Below are positions 31,570 through 40,776 of a DNA stretch of 64,000 bases, in pieces. The first letter of the stretch is position 1. Each line of letters opens with the position of its first letter. Location of the stretch: NCBI RefSeq assembly GCF_008312895.1, contig NZ_VSSP01000009.1:62001-126000 (forward strand), in the 5' to 3' direction. The notes under the pieces were generated by a model that saw only the letters and a list, made by a program, of their open reading frames with translations, was not told the origin of the DNA and made no database searches. This DNA comes from Luteimonas suaedae (GTDB taxonomy: Bacteria; Pseudomonadota; Gammaproteobacteria; Xanthomonadales; Xanthomonadaceae). The position numbers were made by a program, and so were the translations under genes.

Positions 31570-33113
31570 GCGCGCTCCCGATCGTCGACCGCGGCCGGGT
31601 CGAACGGCGCCAGCGGCCGCACCGCAGGGCCGTTGAGCACCGCGCCGGTCTGCGCGTCGAAGCGCGAGCCGTGGCAGGGGCAGTTCCAGGATTTTTCCGT
31701 CGCGCTCCAGCGCACCGCGCAGCCCAGGTGGGTGCAGCGCGCGTTGTGCGCGCACAGCGTGCCTTCGCCGGTGCGGTACACCGCCACCCGATGCAAGCCG
31801 TGGCGGAGCACCGCGCCCTCGCCGGGCGCGAGCTCGTGCAGCGTGCGGATGTCGCCGCCGCCGATCCAGTCGGCGTACTGCACGGCGACGTTGGCGTTCT
31901 CGCGCAGCCATTCGCCGATGCCGCGGAACATCTTGCGTTTCGGGTCATACAGCGCCGCCCACGGATTGGCACGGTCGGCGACCAGGTCGGCGAGCAGCAG
32001 CCCGGCCAGGGTGCCGTGGGTGACACCGTTGCCGGAATCGCCGGTGACGATGTAGACGTTGTCCTCGCCGCCCGGATCGCGGCCGATGAAGGCGAGCCCA
32101 TCGTTCGGCTCGATGATCTGCCCGGACCAGTCGTGGGTGAACTCGGTGACCGCCGGGAACATCGCGCGGGTCCAGTCCTGCAGGCGCACGTAGGCGGTGG
32201 GGTCCTCGTCCTGCCCGGTCTTGTGGTCCTCGCCGCCGACGAGCAGCAGCGCCTCGCCGTCGCCGCCGCGCCCCGGCAGCAGGCGCACGTAGTGGTAGGG
32301 GTCGCCGTCGTCCCACAGCAGCGCGTCCGGCACGGCGTCGGCCGGCACCCTGCCCGCCACCACGTAGCTGCGGTACGCCGCCTGCTTGGTATGGATCGCA
32401 ACCGTCTCGTGGAACGGCACGTTGGTGGCGATCACGATCGCGCCGGCCGACAGCGTTCCACCGTCCTTCAGCCGCGCGACCGGCCGCGCGCCGCCGTCGA
32501 CCCGCGTCACCTCGGCGCGGAAGAAACGCACGCCGAGTCCCTGCGCGGCATCGACCAGCGCATGCAGATACACGTCCATCTCGATGCGCGCCTGACGCGC
32601 GAAGCGTAGTGCCGGCCGCATCGCCGGCACGCCCGGCACGCCGTCCTCCAGGTACTCGACCTCCAGCCCGGCCGCGCGCGCGGCGTCCAGTTCGCGACGG
32701 AGGCGGCGGTCGTCGCCGTCGTACGGGAACAGGTAGCCGGGGACGCGGCGAAAGCCGCAGCCGTTCTCGCGACCGTCGACGAAAGCCTCGATCCAGTCGA
32801 TCGCCGCGGCGTGGCTCTCCGCCGCCAACCGCGCGCCGTCCTCGCCGTGCCAGCGCGCCAGGTGATAGAAGCGGTCATCCAGCGCCGAGGCCAGGTGCGC
32901 GGTGGTGCGCAGCGTCTCGCCGGCACCGGGACCTTCGCGATCGACCACGACCACCTTGCGCCCGTCCTGTGCCAGGCGCAGCGCGGTCACCGCGCCGGCG
33001 ACGCCGGCGCCAATGACGAGCACGTCGGGCGCGACGTCGCCGGGCAGCACCTCGACGGACCCGCCGGTTTCCGCGAGCTGTTCCCATACCGGATGCGTAC
33101 GCGCACTGCCCAT
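31566..33113 (-). CDS. FAD-dependent oxidoreductase with C-terminal Rieske [2Fe-2S] domain
   Basis: The 515-residue protein has a DAO-type FAD domain (VIGAGVAGAVTALRLAQ, about 33-49; GDSGNGVTHG near 375) and, at about 430-505, a Rieske domain with CTHLGC and CPCHGSRFD ligand motifs (two Cys, two His). Proteins of this type are assumed to pass electrons between flavin and iron-sulfur centre; the substrate is unknown. There is no signal peptide. Its stop overlaps the TTG start of a His-rich membrane protein, suggesting a paired electron-transfer unit. Confidence 0.92.
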   Translation of the reverse strand: MGSARTHPVWEQLAETGGSVEVLPGDVAPDVLVIGAGVAGAVTALRLAQDGRKVVVVDREGPGAGETLRTTAHLASALDDRFYHLARWHGEDGARLAAESHAAAIDWIEAFVDGRENGCGFRRVPGYLFPYDGDDRRLRRELDAARAAGLEVEYLEDGVPGVPAMRPALRFARQARIEMDVYLHALVDAAQGLGVRFFRAEVTRVDGGARPVARLKDGGTLSAGAIVIATNVPFHETVAIHTKQAAYRSYVVAGRVPADAVPDALLWDDGDPYHYVRLLPGRGGDGEALLLVGGEDHKTGQDEDPTAYVRLQDWTRAMFPAVTEFTHDWSGQIIEPNDGLAFIGRDPGGEDNVYIVTGDSGNGVTHGTLAGLLLADLVADRANPWAALYDPKRKMFRGIGEWLRENANVAVQYADWIGGGDIRTLHELAPGEGAVLRHGLHRVAVYRTGEGTLCAHNARCTHLGCAVRWSATEKSWNCPCHGSRFDAQTGAVLNGPAVRPLAPFDPAAVDDRERA

Positions 33114-33492
33114 GATCGTCGGCCCGTTCTGCGTGGTCGCGTCGGGCGTCTGCGCCGCGGACGCGGAATGGCGGTGGCGCGGGAATGCGATGCCTCTCGT
33201 GCCCCGTCCAGAGTATTCGGACGCGGTCGTGATCGCGCGGTGACGCGATCGCCGGCCACAGACGCCGAATCGGTGGCGACGTCAACAACGAGGCATGGGC
33301 AACCCGGTACCAATGGATGCTGCAGCCGGACGCGGCACCGACATGGCGCTCCGGGCCGACATCAACGGTGTCGGCCGGCCCTGATTTTTCATCCGGTGCA
33401 GCAGCCATGCGATAAGTTCGCTTCGACTGAACCGGCCCGCCTGATTGCCGTTCGACGACGGAATGGTGAGGCCCGTCCACCGCGCCCACCGG
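33114..33492. other. 379-bp non-coding interval
   Basis: No ORF with a credible start or codon pattern was found. The only structure seen is a hairpin GGGCCGACA...TGTCGGCCGGCCC followed by TGATTTTT at about 33354-33388. It would work as a plus-strand intrinsic terminator, although no plus-strand gene precedes it. Confidence 0.4.
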
Positions 33493-33738
33493 CTACCGGT
33501 CGGCGAAGTCCTGCGTGAACAGATCCATGAACAGCACCAGTCTGCGGATCCGCGGCGGGGCCAGCAGCCCGACCGCGATATACAGGACAGCGACGACCGA
33601 GAACACCAGCTGCCACTCCATGGACGCGCCGAAGTAGTGCAGAAGCACGGCCACCAGCGCCCAGAACACGCCGAAGGCGATGCACGGTATCCGGCCGCTC
33701 GATCCAGAGGCGCGCCTGTCACGCGTCGGTCTGTTCAT
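33493..33738 (-). CDS. Small membrane protein, hypothetical
   Basis: An 81-residue protein with a basic N-terminus and two membrane helices (about 18-36 and 42-62), ending RRLVLFMDLFTQDFADR. AGGAGA lies 7 nt before the ATG at 33738, which supports translation. No known domain. It is a single gene between the GNAT acetyltransferase and the non-coding interval. Confidence 0.65.
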   Translation of the reverse strand: MNRPTRDRRASGSSGRIPCIAFGVFWALVAVLLHYFGASMEWQLVFSVVAVLYIAVGLLAPPRIRRLVLFMDLFTQDFADR

Positions 33739-33797
33739 GCGAATCTCCTATCGGCACGGGTTCCAGAGTGGTCTGTAATGCTACCGCCAGTGCCCGG

Positions 33798-34292
33798 TCA
33801 CAGCAGCCGTTGCCAGTATCCGACATCGATCCAGCGATCCTGCTTGAACCCGACCTGCTCGAAATGCCCGACCTTGCGGAACCCGAGGCGCTCGTGCAGC
33901 GCGATGCTCGCTGCGTTCGGCAAGGCGATGCCGCCGATGGCCGTGCGCATGCCCTGCGCCTTCACCGCGTCGATCAGTGCGACGTACAGGCGCCGGCCGA
34001 GCCCCTGGCCGGTGCTCAGGGGGTCCAGGTAGACGGTGGTCTCGACCGAATAGCGGTAGGCACAGCGTCCCTTCCACTTCGATGCATACGCGTAGCCGGC
34101 GATCGCGCCGTCGGCGTCCGCCACCAGCCACGGCAACGGGAGCTCCAGCGTGTCGGCGATGCGCTGCGCCATCTCCGCCCCGGACAACGGCTCGGTCTCG
34201 AAGGTGACGCAGGTGTCGGCGACGTAATGGTTGTAGATGCGCGCGATCGCTTCGGCATCACCGGGCATTGCAGGACGGATGACGGGTTGCAT
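33798..34292 (-). CDS. GNAT family N-acetyltransferase (phosphinothricin acetyltransferase-like)
   Basis: The 164-residue protein starts MQPVIRPAMPGDAEAIARIY and has the acetyl-CoA pyrophosphate loop STGQGLGRRLY (about 98-108), TVYLDP before it and NAASIALHERLGF after it. The pattern matches PAT/Bar-type N-acetyltransferases, which acetylate phosphinothricin, methionine sulfoximine or related amino acids. Cytoplasmic and monocistronic. Confidence 0.9.
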   Translation of the reverse strand: MQPVIRPAMPGDAEAIARIYNHYVADTCVTFETEPLSGAEMAQRIADTLELPLPWLVADADGAIAGYAYASKWKGRCAYRYSVETTVYLDPLSTGQGLGRRLYVALIDAVKAQGMRTAIGGIALPNAASIALHERLGFRKVGHFEQVGFKQDRWIDVGYWQRLL

Positions 34293-34484
34293 CGGAACCA
34301 GCGGATGGCGGCACGGAACGTGCCGGCGCCAATTGAACCTGATGATTCGCCGCCTGGCGACGTTGGTGGCGCGACCGGTGCGCTTGCGGCGGGCGCCGGC
34401 CGCTTCAGCCGTCGAACCGGTACGCAGTCGCGATCGGTTCGGCACGGAGGAACGCGTGGAGAGGAACGCGTTCCTCTCGCTTGC

Positions 34485-34958
34485 CTACGGCGGCAGCGGC
34501 ACGCCGCCGAACGCCTTCACGGTACGCAGCACGAAGCTGGAGTTGACGTCGGCCACGCCGCTGGCGTTGAGCAGGCGGTCGAGCAGGAAGCGCGAGAAGT
34601 GGTCCAGGTCCTGCACCATCACGTGCAGCAGGTAGTCCATGTCGCCGGTCAGGGCGTGGCAGGCGACCACCTCGTCCCAGCTGTGCACGGCCGCGGTGAA
34701 GCGCTCGACGTGGTCGGCATCGTGCTTTTCCAGCTGCACGCGGACGAAGGCCTGCAGGCCGAGGCCGACACGTTCGGGGTCGACCTCGGCGCGATACCCG
34801 GCGATCACGCCGCTGCGCTCGAGCCGCTGCACCCGGCGCAGGCAGGCGGAGGCCGACAGGTGCACCCGCTCGGCCAGTTCGGCATTGGTCTGGCGACCGG
34901 CGCGCTGCAGTTCGGCCAGCAACTGCAGGTCCGTGCGGTCCAGGTCGAGTCGCTGCAT
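34485..34958 (-). CDS. Lrp/AsnC family transcriptional regulator
   Basis: A 157-residue regulator: HTH (LDRTDLQLLAELQRAGRQTN, LSASACLRRVQRLERSG) and RAM domain. It is divergent from phhA, 132 bp away, and so is the likely activator or repressor of phenylalanine catabolism with an aromatic amino acid as ligand. It is paralogous to the regulator at 6054 but clearly diverged in the RAM domain. Confidence 0.93.
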   Translation of the reverse strand: MQRLDLDRTDLQLLAELQRAGRQTNAELAERVHLSASACLRRVQRLERSGVIAGYRAEVDPERVGLGLQAFVRVQLEKHDADHVERFTAAVHSWDEVVACHALTGDMDYLLHVMVQDLDHFSRFLLDRLLNASGVADVNSSFVLRTVKAFGGVPLPP

Positions 34959-35090
34959 GATTCTGCCGTGATTATTCGATTCAGCGCAATGATACCGCGC
35001 TTCGCCCGGCCGTTCCGGCAACAACGCAATCTCCTTGCGCGGCGCTGGGGGTACAGTCGAAAGCTCCCCCGAGGTCGTGGAGTCCCTGCG
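34959..35090. promoter_or_regulatory. Divergent promoter region between Lrp/AsnC gene and phhA
   Basis: The stretch TGATTATTCGATTCAGCGCA (about 34968-34987), continuing ATGAT, is the only AT-rich segment here and the best place for an Lrp-type operator and the regulator's promoter. Confidence 0.35.
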
Positions 35091-35981
35091 ATGAACAGCC
35101 AGCCGCGCCGCGTCGAAAACCTGCACACCGACAAGGGCAAGGTGCCGGTGTACGCCACCGGCATCGTCGAGCAGCCCTGGGATGACTACAGCGACGACGA
35201 CCACGCCACCTGGTCGACGCTGTACGCGCGCCAGCGCGAGATCCTGCCGGGACGCGCCTGCGACGAGTTCCTGGCCGCGCAGGATGCGATGGGCATGTCG
35301 GCCGACCACATTCCGAAGTTCTCCGAGCTCAACCAGGTGCTCACCACCGCCACCGGCTGGACGCTGATGGGCGTGGAGGGGCTGCTGCCGGAGCTGGATT
35401 TCTTCGACCACCTGGCCAACCGCCGCTTCCCGGTGACCTGGTGGATCCGCAAGCCGGAACAGATCGACTACATCGAGGAGCCGGACCTGTTCCACGACCT
35501 GTTCGGCCATGTCCCGCTGCTGATGAACCCGGTGTTCGCCGACTACATGGAGGCCTACGGCAAGGGCGGGGTGAAGGCGCACGGCATCGGCGCCGACGCA
35601 CTGCAGAATCTGACCCGGCTGTACTGGTACACGGTGGAGTTCGGCCTGATCCAACAGGCCGACGGGCTGCGCATCTACGGCAGCGGCATCGTGTCGTCGA
35701 AGGGCGAGTCGGTCCATTCGCTGGAAAGCGCCGCACCCAACCGCATCGGCTTCGATCTCGAGCGGATCATGCGCACCCGCTATCGCATCGACAGCTACCA
35801 GAAGACCTATTTCGTCATCGACAGCTTCGAGCAGCTGATACAAGCGACGCAGCCGGACTTCACCCCGATCTACGCGCGGCTGTCGCGGCAGGCGTCGCTG
35901 CCCGCCGGCGAGATGCTGGAGAGCGACCGGGTGTACCAGCGCGGCACCGGCGAGGGCTGGCCGACGGACGCGGATGTCTGA
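35091..35981 (+). CDS. phhA: Phenylalanine 4-monooxygenase
   Basis: The 296-residue protein is a monomeric bacterial aromatic amino-acid hydroxylase: it converts Phe to Tyr with tetrahydropterin and O2. Iron ligands are His135 and His140 in FHDLFGH and Glu183 in YTVEFGL, with the pterin-site segment GVEGLLPELDFFDHLANRRF. Length fits the bacterial enzymes. No pterin-4a-carbinolamine dehydratase gene lies next to it. The divergent Lrp/AsnC gene is its probable regulator. Confidence 0.96.
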   Translation: MNSQPRRVENLHTDKGKVPVYATGIVEQPWDDYSDDDHATWSTLYARQREILPGRACDEFLAAQDAMGMSADHIPKFSELNQVLTTATGWTLMGVEGLLPELDFFDHLANRRFPVTWWIRKPEQIDYIEEPDLFHDLFGHVPLLMNPVFADYMEAYGKGGVKAHGIGADALQNLTRLYWYTVEFGLIQQADGLRIYGSGIVSSKGESVHSLESAAPNRIGFDLERIMRTRYRIDSYQKTYFVIDSFEQLIQATQPDFTPIYARLSRQASLPAGEMLESDRVYQRGTGEGWPTDADV

Positions 35982-36257
35982 CGGCGTCGCGCCGGAGTGC
36001 GCATTCCCCGACAACGCCGAGGCGCTGGAGGTGAGCCCCCCAAGGGGCCAATCAAAGCATGCGCCGCTTGAAGGATGATCATGGTAGGCCAAGGCCCACC
36101 ACAGGGATCCGGCGAAGCGGCAGCGTCTGAACCATCGCGACTTCCCCGCATCCTCCGCTCCACGCCCCGGCCCGCACCAGTGGCACGCTCGTGCCGGGAC
36201 CGGTCGCGTTGCGCGTTGTAATCTGCACGCCGACCTCCCCCGAAGGCCTCCTTGCCG

Positions 36258-38375
36258 ATGTTGAATGCCTGCCTGGCCTGTGCGCTCCTGCCCGCGGGCG
36301 CCGCCGTCGCACTGAATCCCGATGCCAACGACGCCGTCACGCTCGACCGGATCGTGGTGGAGGCCACGCGCCTGCGCGGCGTTCCGGCGTTCGACATGCC
36401 CGCGTCCACGGCGACGATCTCGCTGCGCAACGACGGCAACCGCGCCGGTGCCGACGTATCGGAAGTGCTGCGCGGCGTACCGGGCGTGCTGGCGCGCGAC
36501 CGGCAGAACCTGGCGCAGGACACGCAGCTGTCGATCCGCGGCTTCGGCGCGCGCTCGACCTTCGGCGTGCGTGGGGTGCGGCTGTATGCCGACGGCATTC
36601 CGGCGTCGATGCCGGATGGCCAGGGCCAGCTGTCGCACTTCAGCCTGGCCGGCGGTGACCGCATCGAAGTGATCCGCGGGCCGTTCTCGGCGCTGCACGG
36701 CAATTCGTCGGGCGGCGTGGTGCAGATCCACAGCGCGAACGGCGAGGCCGGCGATCCGTGGCGCGCGCGCGCGACCGTCGGTCGTGACGCGACGTATTCG
36801 GCCGCGGCGCAGCTGCTCGGCGGAGGTGGGCGCATCGGCTACAACCTGGCGCTGTCGCGCTACGACACCGACGGCTGGCGCGACCACAGCGCCGCGCGCC
36901 GCGACACCGCCAACCTCAAGCTCGGCGTCGACCTCGGCGCGCGTCGGCACCTGGACCTGGTGCTCAACTACGTCGACGTGCCGGAAGCGCGCGATCCGCT
37001 GGGGCTGACGGCGGAGCAGGTGCGCGCCGATCCGCGCCAGGCGGTCGCCAATGCGTTCGTCTTCGACACCCGCAAGACGGTGCGCCAGCACCAGGCCGGC
37101 ATGACCTATGAACAGGGCCTGGGCGCGGCGCAGACGCTGCGGCTGATGGCCTATGGCGGCAGCCGCGAGGTGATGCAGGTGCTGCCGATCCCGGACTTCG
37201 CCCAGGGCAATCCGCTGAGCTCGGGCGGCGTGATCGACCTGGACAACCGCTACGACGGCCTCGACGCGCGCTGGTCGTGGCAGGGCGCCGTCGCCGAACG
37301 GCCGCTCGAGTTCACCGTCGGCGGCAACCTCGACCGCCAGCGCCAGCACCGCCGCGGTTTCGAGAACTTCGTCGGCGAGACGCTCGGCGTGCGCGGCGCG
37401 CTGCGCCGCGACGAGCGCAACGCCGTCGACAACGCCGACGCCTACGCGCAGGCGTGGTGGCGCTTCGCCGAGCGCTGGTCGCTGCTGCTGGGAGCGCGCC
37501 ACAGCGAAGTCGAATTCGAATCGCGCGACCGCTACGTCACCGATGCCAATCCCGACGACAGCGGCCGCGTGCGCTTCCGCCACACCGCGCCGGTGGCGGG
37601 CCTGACCTTCGCGCCACAGGCGGACTGGCGCGTGTACCTGTCGGCCGGCCGCGGCTTCGAGACCCCGACCTTCAACGAGATGTCCTATCGCGCCGACGGC
37701 GGCGCCGGCCTCGCGTTCGGGCTGCGCCCGGCGGTCAGCGACAACGTCGAGCTCGGCATGAAATGGCGCGACGCCCGCGGCGCGAGCTGGGAGGCGGCGC
37801 TGTTCCGCGCCGACACCGACGACGAGCTGGCGGTGGCGCGCAACGTCGCCGGCCGCAGCAGCTTCCGCAACGTCGGCCGCGCGCGGCGGCAGGGGTTCGA
37901 GACCGCCTTCGCCACGCCGCTGGGCGAGGCCTGGGACCTGCGACTGGCGTACACCCGGCTGGACGCGACCTTCCGCGACGCCTACCGGATCTGCCAGGGC
38001 GCCGGCTGCACCGTGCCGGAGACCGAGGTGCCGGCCGGCGCGCGCATTCCCGGCGTGCCGGAACAACAGCTGTTCGCGCGCCTGCAGTGGCGTGGCGAAG
38101 CCTGGAGCGCGGCGATCGAGGGCGAGGCGATCGGCGACGTGCCGGTGAACGACCTGGGCAGCGAATCGGCCGCCGGCTACGGCCTGCTGCACCTGGAGGC
38201 CGCGCGCCGCTGGCGCACCCGCAGCGGCGAACTGCGCACCTTCGCCCGGATCGACAACCTGCTCGACCGCGCCTATGTCGGTTCGGTGATCGTCAACGAG
38301 GGCAACGGCCGCTTCTACGAACCCGGGGCCGACCGCGGCTGGCTGCTGGGCGCGGAGTGGACCTGGGCGCGCTGA
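36258..38375 (+). CDS. TonB-dependent outer-membrane receptor
   Basis: The 705-residue protein has a short signal peptide (MLNACLACALLPAGAAVA), TonB-box-like LDRIVVEATR, a plug with SIRGFGARSTFGVRG and RIEVIRGPFSALHGNSSGGVV, and a beta-barrel ending GAEWTWAR. The plug pattern is that of metal-chelate/siderophore receptors, although the ligand cannot be fixed. The ATG at 36258 is preferred. The stop at 38375 is followed closely by a GTAGGAGCGCGCC repeat. Confidence 0.94.
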   Translation: MLNACLACALLPAGAAVALNPDANDAVTLDRIVVEATRLRGVPAFDMPASTATISLRNDGNRAGADVSEVLRGVPGVLARDRQNLAQDTQLSIRGFGARSTFGVRGVRLYADGIPASMPDGQGQLSHFSLAGGDRIEVIRGPFSALHGNSSGGVVQIHSANGEAGDPWRARATVGRDATYSAAAQLLGGGGRIGYNLALSRYDTDGWRDHSAARRDTANLKLGVDLGARRHLDLVLNYVDVPEARDPLGLTAEQVRADPRQAVANAFVFDTRKTVRQHQAGMTYEQGLGAAQTLRLMAYGGSREVMQVLPIPDFAQGNPLSSGGVIDLDNRYDGLDARWSWQGAVAERPLEFTVGGNLDRQRQHRRGFENFVGETLGVRGALRRDERNAVDNADAYAQAWWRFAERWSLLLGARHSEVEFESRDRYVTDANPDDSGRVRFRHTAPVAGLTFAPQADWRVYLSAGRGFETPTFNEMSYRADGGAGLAFGLRPAVSDNVELGMKWRDARGASWEAALFRADTDDELAVARNVAGRSSFRNVGRARRQGFETAFATPLGEAWDLRLAYTRLDATFRDAYRICQGAGCTVPETEVPAGARIPGVPEQQLFARLQWRGEAWSAAIEGEAIGDVPVNDLGSESAAGYGLLHLEAARRWRTRSGELRTFARIDNLLDRAYVGSVIVNEGNGRFYEPGADRGWLLGAEWTWAR

Positions 38376-38391
38376 AACGGGACCCCCTTCC

Positions 38392-38533
38392 GTAGGAGCG
38401 CGCCATGCGCGCGATGCCGCGGGCATCACGCCGCCCATAAATTCCGATAACCGGGGCGCCTGCCGGTCCAGCATCGCGGCATCCACCGGATCCTGCCGGC
38501 ACCCGCGGCATCGCGCGCATGGCGCGCTCCTAC
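38392..38533. repeat. GTAGGAGCGCGCC palindromic repeat, complete copy
   Basis: A 142-bp full-length copy with both arms and the GCCTGCCGGTCC core, in the same orientation as 24527-24667. It lies between convergent genes and could terminate both transcripts as a hairpin. Confidence 0.85.
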
Positions 38534-38559
38534 GGTGCGTTCGGCCCCGCCAGATCCGG

Positions 38560-39252
38560 TTAAACCCAGCCGTCGCTGCCGACCGCGCGCAGGTAGGCCT
38601 GCAGGCCGCGATCGGCGCTGTCGTCGTACTGCTCCCCAGTCGCGACGAACACGTCCATCCGGTCCGGCCGGAAGTTGCGGAATCCGGCGCGCAGCCGGCA
38701 CCAGGCGCCGAGCGTCCAGCTGCCGCCCCAGAACGCCAGGCACAGCGGCTCGATTTCGCGTTCGCTGTTGCGGCCGTCGCCGTCGCAGTAACGGATCGCC
38801 AGCACCTGCCGCGCCTCGATCGCGGCGTGCAGGCGGTCGATGACGCCGCTGGCCTCGATCCGATCGTCGCGCGCGGGCGCGTAGATCCGGGTGCGCTGCG
38901 CGCGCGCCTGCAGCGCCGGCGGCAGCACCGCCTCGATCTTGAGCAGCGCCGAGCAGGCGCCTGCCGCCAGCCGCGGACCGCCGAAGGCCCGCACGAAGCG
39001 CGTGCCGGTCACCAGGGCCTCGAGCTCGTCGCCGTCGAACATCAGCGGCGGGATGTCCGCGCCCTTGCGCAGCACGTAGCCGATCCCGGCCTCGCCCTCG
39101 ATCGGCACGCCCGACAGCTGCAGGTCGACGATGTCGCGGTACACGGTGCGGACCGACACCCCGAGGGTGGCGGACAGCTGGTGCGCCGGCAACGCGGAAC
39201 GGCGGCCACGCAGTGCATGGATAATCAGGAACAGGCGGTCGGCGCGGCGCAT
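38560..39252 (-). CDS. YafY-type HTH/WYL domain transcriptional regulator
   Basis: The 230-residue protein has an N-terminal DeoR-like HTH (MRRADRLFLIIHALRGRRSA, VSVRTVYRDIVDLQLSGVPI) and a WYL domain (IRYCDGDGRNSEREIEPLCL, WTLGAWCRLRAGFRNF). Such regulators often sense small ligands or nucleotides. It is the last gene of a minus-strand run with a NIPSNAP protein and a hypothetical protein and may control them. Confidence 0.9.
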   Translation of the reverse strand: MRRADRLFLIIHALRGRRSALPAHQLSATLGVSVRTVYRDIVDLQLSGVPIEGEAGIGYVLRKGADIPPLMFDGDELEALVTGTRFVRAFGGPRLAAGACSALLKIEAVLPPALQARAQRTRIYAPARDDRIEASGVIDRLHAAIEARQVLAIRYCDGDGRNSEREIEPLCLAFWGGSWTLGAWCRLRAGFRNFRPDRMDVFVATGEQYDDSADRGLQAYLRAVGSDGWV

Positions 39253-39310
39253 CGGCACATCATTGCGCAGGGCCGCGGCGGCGGCCAGCCGCCGGTGGGA
39301 TGGCGCGGGC

Positions 39311-39982
39311 TCACCACGGCGAGCCCGCGGTCGGCCGCAGGCGCATGACCTCGCAGTCGCGGGGCCGCTGCGGCGGTGCGTCCGCGTGCCACGCCGCGCG
39401 CAGGCCGTCGTCCCATCGCGGCACGCGGGCGAACCAGGCGAACACGTGTTCCCCTTGGCGCACGGGCAAGGCGGGAAAGTCGTTGCGCGCATATTCGCTG
39501 GCGAACCCGCCCAGCAACACGGCGCCGGCAGCCGCGAACCGCGGCCACAGCTGCTGCCGGAAATGCAGCGGCACCGCCGCGTCGACCGGGGCGTCGAAAT
39601 GGCACAGCACGCCGATCACCTCCGCGCCCGCGGCAGTCCCCGCATCGGTCGAGTCCACGTCGGCCGGATCGATGACCGGCCGCAGCAGCAGCACGTCGTC
39701 CGAATCGATCATGGTCGCGTTCGCGGCTTCGCGATGTCGGCGCCAGGCCGGGCCGCCGTAGAAGTCGGCCAGCGCCTGTCGCCGCGCTGCCATGTCGGCA
39801 AAGCCGCGCAGCCACACGAAGCGGTCGGGCACGTCGAGATCGCGGAAGCGGCCGAGCAGGCGCATGCCGCAGGCTTCCTGCGGCGCCACCAGGTCGCGCT
39901 CGAACAGGTCGATCAGGGCATCGCGACGCCCCGGGTGCAGGGTGTAGCGGCGCAGCTCGACCACCGCGGGCAGCCTGGTCAT
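39311..39982 (-). CDS. NIPSNAP family protein
   Basis: The 223-residue protein has two alpha/beta-barrel-like halves; MTRLPAVVELRRYTLHPGRR and WLRGFADMAARRQALADFY are typical NIPSNAP/dimeric ferredoxin-like elements. No catalytic residue is defined for the family. It lies 58 bp upstream of the YafY regulator and 106 bp downstream of a hypothetical gene, same strand. Confidence 0.85.
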   Translation of the reverse strand: MTRLPAVVELRRYTLHPGRRDALIDLFERDLVAPQEACGMRLLGRFRDLDVPDRFVWLRGFADMAARRQALADFYGGPAWRRHREAANATMIDSDDVLLLRPVIDPADVDSTDAGTAAGAEVIGVLCHFDAPVDAAVPLHFRQQLWPRFAAAGAVLLGGFASEYARNDFPALPVRQGEHVFAWFARVPRWDDGLRAAWHADAPPQRPRDCEVMRLRPTAGSPW

Positions 39983-40088
39983 CACCGCATCGTGCCGGCT
40001 CACGGCCGCCGCTCCGCGGACGCGGGCGCCCGGCCACCGCCGTCTCCGGCGCGGGTGCCGTGGCAGCTGCGGATCTGCGGCCGGCGCC

Positions 40089-40577
40089 TCATGCCGGCAA
40101 CCGCGTGAAGTACATGTGCCAGTTGGTTTCCCAGCTGGTGCCGCCGTCGGTGGACAGGCCCTGCTGCCAGTGCGCGCCGTCGGCGCTGATCTCGTCCCAG
40201 AGGAAACGCGCCAGCACCGTGCGGCCCTGGTGGCGGTCGATGCCATAGAAGCTGCCGATGCCCTGTGCGAAGCCGCCGACGACCGGCGCCTCCAGGATGC
40301 CGTCGCGGTTGCTGGCCCAGTACAGGCTCCATTGCCGCGCCTGTGGATCGAACAGCCGCAGGGTCATGCCGAGCAGGCCGCCGCTCCAGTCGCTGACGAA
40401 TTCGTCGACGTTGCCCAGGCCGCCCAGCACCGGCCGGCACACCTGCTCCGCGTCGAAGCCGTCCCAGTCCTGTGCACCGGCCAGCCGCGTCCTGAGCCGC
40501 TCGTTGCGGATCCGCCAGCGGCCGTGCAGGAAATCGAAGTCGTGGCGACCGTCGCGGTCGTCGTGTGCTGCTTGCAT
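40089..40577 (-). CDS. Hypothetical protein, DUF1579-like beta-barrel
   Basis: A 162-residue soluble protein with the pattern HDFDFLHGRWRIRNERLRTR, GGLGNVDEF, LRLFDPQARQWSLYWASNR and WDEISADGAHWQQGLSTDGG, as in lipocalin-like DUF1579 proteins. Its activity is unknown. GAGGAA precedes the ATG at 40577. It heads the run with the NIPSNAP and YafY genes. Confidence 0.78.
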   Translation of the reverse strand: MQAAHDDRDGRHDFDFLHGRWRIRNERLRTRLAGAQDWDGFDAEQVCRPVLGGLGNVDEFVSDWSGGLLGMTLRLFDPQARQWSLYWASNRDGILEAPVVGGFAQGIGSFYGIDRHQGRTVLARFLWDEISADGAHWQQGLSTDGGTSWETNWHMYFTRLPA

Positions 40578-40718
40578 GCCATGTTCCTCGTCGATGATCC
40601 GCGCCACCGGGCCGGCGTGGGCCGGCACCTGCCATGTCCGCAACCAGATCCGCCCGTCGGTGCGGGCGGTCCTGAGGGAGCGTTGGTGGCGCTGCGGTGT
40701 CGATAGCCTGCGGCGGGC

Positions 40719-40742
40719 CTGCTGACAGCATGGTGTCAGCAG
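40719..40742. promoter_or_regulatory. Perfect 9-bp dyad upstream of the hypothetical/NIPSNAP/YafY run
   Basis: CTGCTGACA-GCATGG-TGTCAGCAG is a perfect inverted repeat about 145 bp upstream of the ATG at 40577 and 34 bp past the carotenoid oxygenase stop. It has no T-run, so an operator is more likely than a terminator. The YafY regulator downstream is a candidate binder. Confidence 0.4.
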
Positions 40743-40776
40743 ACAACGGCGCGTCGGATCTGTCGCCCGCTGCTGC

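Noticed and set aside
33354-33388. Hairpin plus T-run as terminator of a plus-strand gene
   Set aside because: The structure is real enough, but no plus-strand gene precedes it, so it was described only within the interval entry.
35973-36077. 34-codon ORF starting in the phhA stop region (ATGTCTGA)
   Set aside because: Overlap is suggestive, but the peptide ends in low-complexity residues, has no ribosome site of its own and no link to phhB or other pterin genes.
34485-38486. A 1333-codon open frame on the minus strand covering the TonB receptor and phhA
   Set aside because: Only its last 157 codons (the Lrp/AsnC gene) look like protein. The rest is antisense to two clear genes and is Arg/Ala/Gln-rich noise from high GC.
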